From Bacteroidales bacterium (GTDB lineage: Bacteria > Bacteroidota > Bacteroidia > Bacteroidales > ML635J-15), in contig JAQVPT010000004.1 in NCBI GenBank assembly GCA_028701945.1, positions 1 to 31,594 of the forward strand: 31,594 nucleotides of DNA, written 5' to 3'. The notes below the pieces were generated by a model. The model had not been told where the DNA came from and did not search any database. It was given only the letters and a program-made list of their open reading frames with translations. Of the stretch, positions 13,768 to 21,300 are shown piece by piece. How positions within the stretch are numbered: the first letter of the stretch is position 1; each line of letters starts with the position of its first letter. Made by a program: the position numbers and the translations under genes.

Positions 13768-15411
13768 ATGGCTAAAGAAATAAAATTTGGCATCGAGTCA
13801 AGAAATTTGTTAAAACAAGGTGTTGATGCCTTGGCAGATGCAGTGAAAATTACATTAGGTCCCAAAGGAAGAAATGTTGTAATAGAAAAAAAGTTTGGAG
13901 CTCCACAAATTACTAAAGATGGAGTAACTGTCGCTAAAGAAATAGAGCTTGAAGATGCTTTGATGAATATGGGAGCTCAGATGGTAAAAGAAGTAGCATC
14001 TAAAACAAATGACGATGCTGGAGACGGCACAACAACCGCTACAGTACTTGCACAGTCGATCATTAACGTTGGATTAAAAAATGTTACTGCCGGTGCAAAT
14101 CCTATGGATTTGAAAAGAGGTATCGACAAAGCAGTCGCAAAAGTTATTGAACAATTACAGAAGTCTAGCCAACAAGTTGGTGATGATATTAAAAAAATTG
14201 AGCAAGTAGCTACAATTTCTGCAAATAATGAATTTGCTATTGGTAAAGACATCGCCCTTGCAATGGAAAAAGTAAAAAAAGAAGGCGTTATTACTATCGA
14301 AGAGGCTAAAGGTACTGCAACCGAAGTGAAAGTGGTTGAAGGTATGCAATTCGATAGAGGCTATATATCTCCTTATTTTGTTACTGATAGTGATAAAATG
14401 GAAACAGTTTTAGAATCTCCGTATATTTTGATTACGGATAAAAAAGTTTCCTCAATGAAAGACTTGTTGCCAGTTCTTGAACCTGTTGCACAAGACGGTC
14501 ATCCTCTTCTAATAATCGCCGAAGATGTTGAGGGCGAAGCTCTTGCTACTTTAGTTGTAAATAGATTAAGAGGAACACTTAAAATTGCTGCGGTTAAAGC
14601 TCCTGGATTTGGAGATAGAAGAAAAGAAATGTTGCAAGATATAGCAATATTAACTGGTGGCGAAGTTATTTCCGAGGAAAGAGGTTTAAAACTTGAGAAT
14701 GCAAATATTTCTCAACTCGGTAGAGCCGAAAAAATCGTTATTGATAAAGAAAACACAACAGTTGTTGGCGGTGCTGGAAGTAAAGAACAAATTGAAGCAC
14801 GTGTTGCACAAATTAAAAAGCAAATAGAGGTTACGACTAGTGATTATGACCGCGAAAAATTGCAAGAGCGTCTTGCTAAACTCGCTGGTGGAGTTGCTGT
14901 AATTTATGTTGGTGCTGTTACCGAGGTTGAAATGAAAGAAAAGAAAGACAGATACGAAGATGCTTTGTCGGCTACTCGTGCGGCTGTTGAAGAAGGTATA
15001 ATACCAGGTGGTGGAGTTGCTTATATTCGTGCTATTCAGGAAATTAAAGACCTTAAAGGGAATAACGATGATGAAACGACAGGTATCGCAATCGTGCTTA
15101 GAGCTTTAGAAGAACCTTTACGTAGAATTGCTGAAAATGCAGGTAAAGAAGGTTCTGTTGTTACCCAAAAAGTAAAAGAAGGAAAAGGAGATTTTGGATA
15201 TAATGCACGTACAGATGTTTATGAAAATCTGATGGAAGCGGGTGTTATTGACCCAACAAAAGTTGCACGTATTGCTCTCGAAAATGCTGCTAGTATTGCA
15301 GGAATGCTATTGAGTACAGAATGTGTAATTGCTGATATACCAGAGGAGAACTCATCACCAATGGGTGCTCCAGGTATGGGTGGCATGGGTGGTATGGGCG
15401 GAATGATGTAA
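13768..15411 (+). CDS. groEL: Chaperonin GroEL (Hsp60)
   Basis: A 547-residue ATP-driven folding chaperonin that forms 14-mers in the cytosol. It has the nucleotide-binding GDGTTTATVLA, the conserved AAVEEGIIPGGGVAYIRA, and a C-terminal GGM repeat tail (GMGGMGGMGGMM). Length is normal. It is the second gene of the groESL operon and ends 72 bases before a strong terminator. No sign of a second copy in the window. Confidence 0.99.
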   Translation: MAKEIKFGIESRNLLKQGVDALADAVKITLGPKGRNVVIEKKFGAPQITKDGVTVAKEIELEDALMNMGAQMVKEVASKTNDDAGDGTTTATVLAQSIINVGLKNVTAGANPMDLKRGIDKAVAKVIEQLQKSSQQVGDDIKKIEQVATISANNEFAIGKDIALAMEKVKKEGVITIEEAKGTATEVKVVEGMQFDRGYISPYFVTDSDKMETVLESPYILITDKKVSSMKDLLPVLEPVAQDGHPLLIIAEDVEGEALATLVVNRLRGTLKIAAVKAPGFGDRRKEMLQDIAILTGGEVISEERGLKLENANISQLGRAEKIVIDKENTTVVGGAGSKEQIEARVAQIKKQIEVTTSDYDREKLQERLAKLAGGVAVIYVGAVTEVEMKEKKDRYEDALSATRAAVEEGIIPGGGVAYIRAIQEIKDLKGNNDDETTGIAIVLRALEEPLRRIAENAGKEGSVVTQKVKEGKGDFGYNARTDVYENLMEAGVIDPTKVARIALENAASIAGMLLSTECVIADIPEENSSPMGAPGMGGMGGMGGMM

Positions 15412-15483
15412 GCTCAACCGTAAAATGACTTAAGATAGTAGGACCTCTTTATTGGGTCTGAAGCAACGTACCTATATATATCA

Positions 15484-15518
15484 AGGCTCTTCGCAAATTG
15501 CGGAGAGCTTTTTTTTTA
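15484..15518 (+). terminator. Rho-independent terminator after groEL
   Basis: GCTCTTCGCA (15486-15495) pairs with TGCGGAGAGC (15499-15508) with one G-U pair and a 3-base loop; two more weak pairs extend the stem outward. Nine T residues follow (15509-15517). This is the strongest canonical terminator in the window. The bases from 15412 to 15483 hold no gene. Confidence 0.92.
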
Positions 15519-15687
15519 TTCTAATTGTTGATTAAAAAAATTAGTGATTAAAGACTGTTGATAATATCAGGTTTGAAAGTAAAAAAAAATGCATAGGCAA
15601 GTACTGTTTCTATTATTGTTAAATATTACTAATCCATTTTTAATATATAGATTATATTTTGTAATTTTACACAAAAATAATTTGATT
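15519..15687. other. AT-rich intergenic region upstream of the radical SAM gene
   Basis: No gene is supported here. An in-frame ATG at 15589 could extend the radical SAM protein by 33 residues, but that stretch is hydrophobic and unlike the family. A promoter-like TATATTTTG (15653-15661) is one base longer than TAnnTTTG and lies 26 bases before the chosen start, so it is only a weak candidate. Confidence 0.4.
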
Positions 15688-16623
15688 ATGTACAAATATT
15701 TGTTCGGACCAGTGCCTTCACGCAGACTAGGAATGTCGCTTGGCATTGATATGGTTCCTAAAAAAGTGTGTTCTCTAGATTGTGTTTATTGCGAAGTCGG
15801 AAAAACTACAAAATTAACGACTCAGCTTAATGAATATATATTATATGATAAAGTAATTGCAGAGTTGAATGATTATTTTCTTAATAATCCAGATCCAGAC
15901 TATTTTACATTTTCAGGTTCGGGTGAGCCTACTTTAAATATTAGAATTGGAGATGTTCTTGATTTTTTGAAAGAAACAAAACCTAATATTCCTGTTGCTG
16001 TTCTTACAAATGGGACAATGTTTAGTAATAAGGATGTTCGTAAAGCTTTGCTAAAAGCCGATTTAGTGTTGCCATCTTTGGACGCAGTTACGGAGGAAAC
16101 GTTTAGTAAGATAAACAGACCTGCAGAAGGTTTAACGGCAAAAAAATGTTTAGATGGGCTTATTGAGTTTACTAAAGAATATACAGGGAAAATTTGGCTA
16201 GAGATTTTTATATTACCAGGATATAACGATAATGAAGTTGATATTTTAGCTTTAAAAGATGCTATTCGTCAAATTAATCCCGATTTGGTTCAGCTAAATA
16301 CTTTAGACCGTCCGGGAACAATATCTGGTTTAACAAGTGCTAGTGCTGATGATATGCAACGAATAATTCAGTTGTTAGATTATCCTGAGGCTAAGGTTAT
16401 TGCTGCTTCGGCACAACGTAAAAATATTCAGGCCTACCGAACTGACACCGAATCTGCAATACTTGGAACGATTGCTCGAAGACCATGTACGCTCGATGAT
16501 ATGGTTAAAATTCTTGGATTGCATATAAACGAGATAAATAAATACCTTGACGTTCTTGAAGCTGATAATAAAATAAAAACTATTAGACAGGAGCGAGGAG
16601 TGTTTTATCAAATTGTTGAATAA
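15688..16623 (+). CDS. Radical SAM protein (COG0731-like) with C-terminal winged-helix-like domain
   Basis: A 311-residue enzyme from the ATG at 15688. The family opening YLFGPVPSRRLGMSLGID leads to the 4Fe-4S motif C28-x3-C32-x2-C35 (CSLDCVYC), and a GSGEPT segment near residue 75-81 matches the GGEP-like SAM-binding motif. The last 65 residues (ARRPCTLDDMVKIL... onward) resemble a winged-helix domain, as in relatives. The family is distantly related to the tRNA wybutosine enzyme TYW1, but the substrate of bacterial members is not established, so I give no symbol. It is a single-gene unit, ended by a shared terminator facing the next gene. Confidence 0.85.
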   Translation: MYKYLFGPVPSRRLGMSLGIDMVPKKVCSLDCVYCEVGKTTKLTTQLNEYILYDKVIAELNDYFLNNPDPDYFTFSGSGEPTLNIRIGDVLDFLKETKPNIPVAVLTNGTMFSNKDVRKALLKADLVLPSLDAVTEETFSKINRPAEGLTAKKCLDGLIEFTKEYTGKIWLEIFILPGYNDNEVDILALKDAIRQINPDLVQLNTLDRPGTISGLTSASADDMQRIIQLLDYPEAKVIAASAQRKNIQAYRTDTESAILGTIARRPCTLDDMVKILGLHINEINKYLDVLEADNKIKTIRQERGVFYQIVE

Positions 16624-16681
16624 ATATTCTGGAAATTTATTGAGTCTTCAGATTATATTGGTATAGGTGATATTGTATAAA

Positions 16682-16714
16682 AATAAAAGCGTAAATTAAG
16701 TTTACGCTTTTATT
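16682..16714. terminator. Bidirectional terminator between convergent genes
   Basis: AATAAAAGCGTAAA (16682-16695) and TTTACGCTTTTATT (16701-16714) form a perfect 14-bp stem with a 5-base loop. T-rich or A-rich flanks occur on both sides, so it can end the radical SAM transcript (+) and the Omp28-like transcript (-). Confidence 0.85.
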
Positions 16715-16748
16715 ATATTCTAGTGTTTGCACTAAATCTTGTCTTCTA

Positions 16749-18635
16749 TTATTCAACAGTAACTTTATGTGTTGTAATTTCAGTTTGAGTGTAAACTTTT
16801 ACAAAATAAATTCCTGATGCAAAATTAGAAACATCTAACTTAACATGTTCTGTATTTGAGTTGATGTTTGAAACAATTTGTCCTGTCATATTAATAACTT
16901 CAATATTACTGATGTTTTCGTCGGCTACTATATTCAGAATGTTGTTTGCAGGGTTTGGAAATACTAAAGTATTAAATGTGTTTTCTGCTTCAACATTTGA
17001 TAATGTAAATAAATCTTGTTTAGAAACTTGTTGCACATGTCCTGTATTCATATTTTGTAAGAAAACAATAACAGAACAGTTGTCAACATCGTAAGATGCG
17101 TCAACAGGAATAGTTATGTTTGTTGTGTAGTTAACATCCGAAGAAAAATCCATAAGTATTCCTGTTTCGTCAGGAAAGTTTTCTCTAGCAACAAAATTAC
17201 AGTGAGTTTCTGTTTGCCACGAATGGGCAATGTTAGTTTCTGTTAACGCAATAAATAATCTTGTCTCATCACTAAAATATGGGAATGTTTCTGTAACATC
17301 AATATCAAGATTAAACGAGTAAGGCTCTGATGTTAATTGCTGAATTGAGGTTTCGATAGTGTAAACTGCTGGAATAACTATTTGTGCATCATAGTGGTAT
17401 TGATAATATGCTTTCATTTCAGCTACAGTTGGAAGAGCTCCTTCTACGCTAGCAATCCCATTAGTAATTGTTGTTGGATAGCCATAACTATTGTTTTCAG
17501 AATTAAAGAGAGAAGTATAAAATTGTTCACGATAAGATGTGATATCAGTAGTAAAAGGGTCGGCTCCCAGCCGGTTACCATGATATTCCATTACAACAGC
17601 ATTATTACCATCTGCAACGATTTGATCAATTGCATCAGCTGCCCTTGGGCAATGAATACAATTTACACTAGTGAATATCTCATAAGTAACGAAATTTCTT
17701 TCATTGCCACCAGGAATCGTAGCCTCAAGTGGTATAGGAGCCGAGTATCCTGCAACTGTTCCGTAAAAAGCTAACAATGAGTAGTTATAAGAATTTGGAT
17801 ATACATTTAAATCTGTAAAACTTAATTCATCTGTTGTTTCGATAACGGTACCGTTACGAGCGATGCTATAATTGATAGGAGTTTCTCCCGTAGGTTCTGT
17901 CCAAGTTAAAACAACATCGTTACCGTTTTCTAGCATATATGCAAAATTCATTGGAGACTCAGGTGTTTCTACCTCTTCGATAAGAAAGTTATCCATATAA
18001 TATTCTGGAGTACCGCCTTCATCCCAAGCAAAAAAATCAAAAGCATCAAGTTTTTTTACACCTGTTCCGTCGTCGAATGTGCCTTTGCTCCATTGGTATG
18101 CATGAATTAAAGAATCGTTAACATAAAGGTCAACCCAGTCGCTATTAAGATCAATAAAATGCTGAATTTTCATCCATTCTCCTGATGTGTATGCTACAGA
18201 AGCAGCAGCTTCCCCGTCTCCATCAATAGTCATAATCCCGTTCTGTAAAAACACTTGCATTCCCCAGACTAAGCCAATACCAGAAGGGCTGAAGTTTTGC
18301 ATGATATTCCAGTATGCCTGTTTGCCTACTGGAACATAAAGATAGAATTCAATACGATAACGTCCGGTAGTGTAATCAGGAAATTCTATTACGCCGTCGT
18401 TAGTTCCAGAAACCATAATAGATTTTGTCCCTGAAAACGCATATAATTCTGAAACTGTTGGGTCTTCTGCACTTCCTGGATTACTTGTCCATGTATCCCA
18501 GAAATCTCCTTCTTGTAAAGCGATACCTTGTCCTGCGGTGTATGATTCAAAATCATCCGAATACATAACCTGAGCACTGAGATTGCCGATAAATAACATT
18601 AATCCAGCAATTAATAAAAGTAAATTGTTTGTCAT
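16749..18635 (-). CDS. Secreted Omp28-like protein with CXXC thioredoxin-like domain and T9SS type A sorting domain
   Basis: A 628-residue protein with a signal peptide (about 1-21, ending NLSAQ). Residues about 28-222 look like a concanavalin/LamG-type beta sandwich (DDFESY at the start; YYMDNFLIEE at the end). About 228-307 resemble a fibronectin type III domain. About 313-420 resemble the Omp28 thioredoxin-like domain: C326-I-H-C329-P matches CXXC, and YGYPTT (P387) sits where the thioredoxin cis-proline is expected. The end (558-628; VFPNPANNILNI, SGIYFVKV) is a T9SS type A sorting domain, so it should be exported across the outer membrane and anchored or released. The CXXC suggests disulfide or redox chemistry, unproven. 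A single-gene unit by spacing. Confidence 0.82.
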   Translation of the reverse strand: MTNNLLLLIAGLMLFIGNLSAQVMYSDDFESYTAGQGIALQEGDFWDTWTSNPGSAEDPTVSELYAFSGTKSIMVSGTNDGVIEFPDYTTGRYRIEFYLYVPVGKQAYWNIMQNFSPSGIGLVWGMQVFLQNGIMTIDGDGEAAASVAYTSGEWMKIQHFIDLNSDWVDLYVNDSLIHAYQWSKGTFDDGTGVKKLDAFDFFAWDEGGTPEYYMDNFLIEEVETPESPMNFAYMLENGNDVVLTWTEPTGETPINYSIARNGTVIETTDELSFTDLNVYPNSYNYSLLAFYGTVAGYSAPIPLEATIPGGNERNFVTYEIFTSVNCIHCPRAADAIDQIVADGNNAVVMEYHGNRLGADPFTTDITSYREQFYTSLFNSENNSYGYPTTITNGIASVEGALPTVAEMKAYYQYHYDAQIVIPAVYTIETSIQQLTSEPYSFNLDIDVTETFPYFSDETRLFIALTETNIAHSWQTETHCNFVARENFPDETGILMDFSSDVNYTTNITIPVDASYDVDNCSVIVFLQNMNTGHVQQVSKQDLFTLSNVEAENTFNTLVFPNPANNILNIVADENISNIEVINMTGQIVSNINSNTEHVKLDVSNFASGIYFVKVYTQTEITTHKVTVE

Positions 18636-18809
18636 AAAAATATTTTTAAATTAATATTACGCAATAATAGTCAAAAATGTAATAGCGAATGTTTGCATGA
18701 TTACTTTTTTGTTTGACAATCCCTAAGTATTAATTAAAAGAGTATGTGTTGAAGATATAAAACCAGTAATAAATTGAGTGATCCATTGCTTTACAATTTT
18801 AGTTTCAAT

Positions 18810-20096
18810 TTATTCCATCCACGCTTTAAGTGATTTGAGTACCATTTCTTTATCATTCTCTGGTAAGGACATTATTCGTGTTGCGTGTGTTCCATTAGGT
18901 TTGACAATTTTAATAACTTCTGGGTTTTCGCTTACGTCTGGTGCTGCTGCTGTCCAAGGGTCAAATTCCCCATATATCAGAATGGTGTTTTTTGCTTTTG
19001 TTTGTAAAAATTTCTGCAAATCTATAGCTGTTTGTGCGTAAAAATCAACTTTTAGGTCTTTGCCTAAAAAAATCAGTTTAAAATAATTTTTTGCAGATTT
19101 GATTTTCAGCAATCCGCTAAGATGTTCGGTTTGATAGCCATAATATCCTAGCTCTTTAGCTGCCTGATAATAAAATGGCTTAGTGTCGCCAGAGCCTTCA
19201 ATTGAAAAATAGTCGGGTGCTGAAACTGTTATGAGGTGTTGAAATATCTTAGTATCAGTTTCTTTTTTAGATGGAATTTTATCAGTGTTTCCTATCCACT
19301 GCCAGAATGCAAACGGATATTCTAGTACGCAATAGTCATAAACTTCTTCAATGGGGATTCTGAAGCTAAGTTTACTTAATTGGATAAATTGATTGAACAT
19401 CGGAAATATTGTTGATCTTCGTTTGAGAGCTTCTTTTTGAAAATCAGTTATTTTCTTTCTATCCTTTTTTGTGCTGATATTATTAATAAAAGGCTCATGT
19501 CTCCCGTCTTCTAAAGCCGTTGCAACTGGTGCAACATAAGCAACTGTCGCATCAACGTCGTTTGGATAATACATCTGATACAATAAACATGTTTCACCTC
19601 CTTTACTAATGCCTGTACTTACCCATTTTCCTTGATATAGCTCTTTGAGTGTTGTGAGAATATTGTGATGGTCTCCAGCCGCTAGGCTAGTTGTGAGATA
19701 CGACCAATCAATATCTACGGGAGCAGACTCCGAAAAATATCGATGCTCAACACATATCTGATTGGCGTCTAATATTTTACTTAATTCATTGGTGTAATTT
19801 TCCGATTCTGCATAAGTGGCACTATATCCTTCTGTAATATATACTACTGGAGCGGAATACGATTTATGACTAAGAAAAACTCGTTGTCTAAATTTACCGG
19901 CTTCGGGAACCGAAGGGTCTAAGTATTGCTCAAAAAGGATGAGGTACTTTTCAGTAAAAAAATCACCCGTTTTTAGTTCTTCTACATACACAACTCCTGG
20001 AAGTGATTCAAGTTTTGTAAGTAATTCTGTAGAAAATAGAGGTAAAGCAAAAATTGAAAGTAACAAAATTATTAAAAGACGTCGTAATGTGTTCAT
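18810..20096 (-). CDS. Secreted S37-family (PS-10 type) serine aminopeptidase
   Basis: A 428-residue protein with a signal peptide (about 1-22, RRLLIILLLSIFALPLFS). It has an alpha/beta-hydrolase layout: the nucleophile elbow GISKGG (S164 within 162-167), an acidic residue at D379 (GEFDPW) and H404 (NGTHATR) as the likely triad, and the early VEHRYF segment (116-121) typical of S37 and S28 relatives. S37 founding members are tripeptidyl aminopeptidases of Streptomyces, acting on proline-containing peptides; substrate here is inferred only. It probably acts in the periplasm or at the surface and makes functional sense beside the S46 peptidase at 21301. An alternative call is an S28-like peptidase. 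Confidence 0.75.
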   Translation of the reverse strand: MNTLRRLLIILLLSIFALPLFSTELLTKLESLPGVVYVEELKTGDFFTEKYLILFEQYLDPSVPEAGKFRQRVFLSHKSYSAPVVYITEGYSATYAESENYTNELSKILDANQICVEHRYFSESAPVDIDWSYLTTSLAAGDHHNILTTLKELYQGKWVSTGISKGGETCLLYQMYYPNDVDATVAYVAPVATALEDGRHEPFINNISTKKDRKKITDFQKEALKRRSTIFPMFNQFIQLSKLSFRIPIEEVYDYCVLEYPFAFWQWIGNTDKIPSKKETDTKIFQHLITVSAPDYFSIEGSGDTKPFYYQAAKELGYYGYQTEHLSGLLKIKSAKNYFKLIFLGKDLKVDFYAQTAIDLQKFLQTKAKNTILIYGEFDPWTAAAPDVSENPEVIKIVKPNGTHATRIMSLPENDKEMVLKSLKAWME

Positions 20097-20315
20097 TATT
20101 AAATATTTAATTATAGTTAAATAGCGTTTTATTATTTGACAATATAATAATTATATAATTGGATTCATTAAGTCTTAGCATAAAATAATCTTAATATTAT
20201 ACTTTGTTATTATCTTATATTTATTGAGTTTGCAAGTCCTTAGTTTACACTCTATTTGTTACAATAGAAGTTTGTTAGCAGTGGGATTAGTTATATTTAC
20301 TGGTTTTATCATTCA
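20097..20315. other. AT-rich intergenic gap between two minus-strand genes
   Basis: No gene, tRNA or exact TAnnTTTG box is seen on either strand in these 219 bases. Short self-complementary stretches occur (for example TCTAT and ATAGA around 20255) but none is convincing as a terminator. The region presumably holds the promoter for the S37 peptidase on the minus strand. Confidence 0.4.
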
Positions 20316-21191
20316 TTATTTGACTGATGATGTCTTTGTGAGATAATTAATCATAAACACTTTGGTATTATTGTCTTTTTCGGCACGCTCAATAATTCGG
20401 TCGATATTTCCATATTGGTCATATTCGTATGAAGTGCTGCTGATAAGTTTTGTGTCAGCAGTATAAAATGAAGATTTTATTAAGGCACCTTCTTCGCTAT
20501 ACACAAAATCTTTATATCCTGTGTTTATGCCATTTTCAAAAATTGTTTTTTTATGAAGAGCCGACATTTCATCATATTCGAAAACCTGTTTTTGAAGAGG
20601 CACATTATTATTGTCAAGTTTTAAGGTTTTCTTAATTAAATTCATTCCATTAAGGTTTTCAAGTATAATAATGCTTTTCTCTTTTAGATTATTATTTGAG
20701 TCGTAGTCGCTGATGTAGATGCTGTCATTTGTTCTATTATGAATAAATACTGAAATTACCTCTGCTTTATTATTGTAGTTAATTTGTTTGTCTAACAGGT
20801 TATTTTCGTCATATTCGTACATTATCCCATTAATAAGTAATGAATCGGCAGTAAAGCGAATTTCCTCAAAAGGTAATAATTGCTTATTGTATTTCACAAC
20901 TGTAAAATTACTGATTTTTCTGTTTTCGTCAAAAAATGACATCTTGTGAGGTAAGCCATCACTATTATATGATATTTCTGATATTAGTATTTTGTTGGAC
21001 GAAATAGTATTGTCTTTTACCATATAAAGCCATGTTTGGGAGAGATGGATATTCATAGTTTTAATAAACTCTCGTTCGCGTGTAATGTCGCTAAGATCAC
21101 TTTTTGTTATCGGCACATTAACTTGTGCATTTGTTAAGATTATGAATGCTAGTGATAGGTGTGTAATGAGATATAATTTTTTTAGTTTCAT
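20316..21191 (-). CDS. Secreted protein of unknown function with YD-like repeats
   Basis: A 291-residue protein with a signal peptide (about 1-23, LAFIILTNAQ). I do not recognise a named family. Six short motifs of the form Y-[DNS]-x4-[LI] recur at Y75, Y127, Y163, Y206, Y231 and Y257 (YDENNLL, YDSNNNL, YDQYGNI), 25-52 residues apart, each followed by basic and hydrophobic residues. They resemble the YD/RHS-type repeats of Bacteroidota surface proteins, which form beta sheets, but the protein lacks an RHS core and a toxin end. No lipobox and no T9SS tail were seen, so it is probably periplasmic. It is read divergently from the S46 peptidase gene. Confidence 0.7.
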   Translation of the reverse strand: MKLKKLYLITHLSLAFIILTNAQVNVPITKSDLSDITREREFIKTMNIHLSQTWLYMVKDNTISSNKILISEISYNSDGLPHKMSFFDENRKISNFTVVKYNKQLLPFEEIRFTADSLLINGIMYEYDENNLLDKQINYNNKAEVISVFIHNRTNDSIYISDYDSNNNLKEKSIIILENLNGMNLIKKTLKLDNNNVPLQKQVFEYDEMSALHKKTIFENGINTGYKDFVYSEEGALIKSSFYTADTKLISSTSYEYDQYGNIDRIIERAEKDNNTKVFMINYLTKTSSVK

Positions 21192-21229
21192 AGATTGAGT
21201 ATTATTAGCGTAAATTTTAAGTACTTATT

Positions 21230-21246
21230 AACATAAAAATTATGTT
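21230..21246. repeat. Perfect inverted repeat in the divergent promoter region
   Basis: AACATAA and TTATGTT are perfect 7-bp arms around AAA. The repeat lies between the divergent unknown-protein gene and the S46 gene, and overlaps the place expected for the -33 element of the S46 promoter. It could be an operator, or chance in AT-rich DNA. Confidence 0.35.
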
Positions 21247-21263
21247 TTACAAAATAATAAAAT

Positions 21264-21271
21264 TATTTTTG
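21264..21271 (+). promoter_or_regulatory. Candidate -7 promoter box for the S46 peptidase gene (TATTTTTG)
   Basis: TATTTTTG matches TAnnTTTG exactly and ends 29 bases before the ATG at 21301. A partial -33 match (TATG, 21241-21244) lies 19 bases upstream, inside the inverted repeat at 21230-21246. Confidence 0.45.
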
Positions 21272-21300
21272 TTCCGCAAATATCAATAAATACTTATATA

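Noticed and set aside
15449..15471. Second hairpin (GACC...GGTC) between groEL and its terminator
   Set aside because: Only four base pairs with an 8-9 base loop; not stronger than chance.
15589..15687. N-terminal hydrophobic extension of the radical SAM protein
   Set aside because: Family members begin at MYKYLFGPVPSRRLG; the extension looks like translated AT-rich leader and would wrongly suggest a membrane anchor.
17382..17774. Plus-strand open frame of 130 codons antisense to the Omp28-like gene
   Set aside because: The encoded sequence is cysteine-rich with no recognisable domain, and the minus-strand gene shows clear domains; it is a shadow frame.
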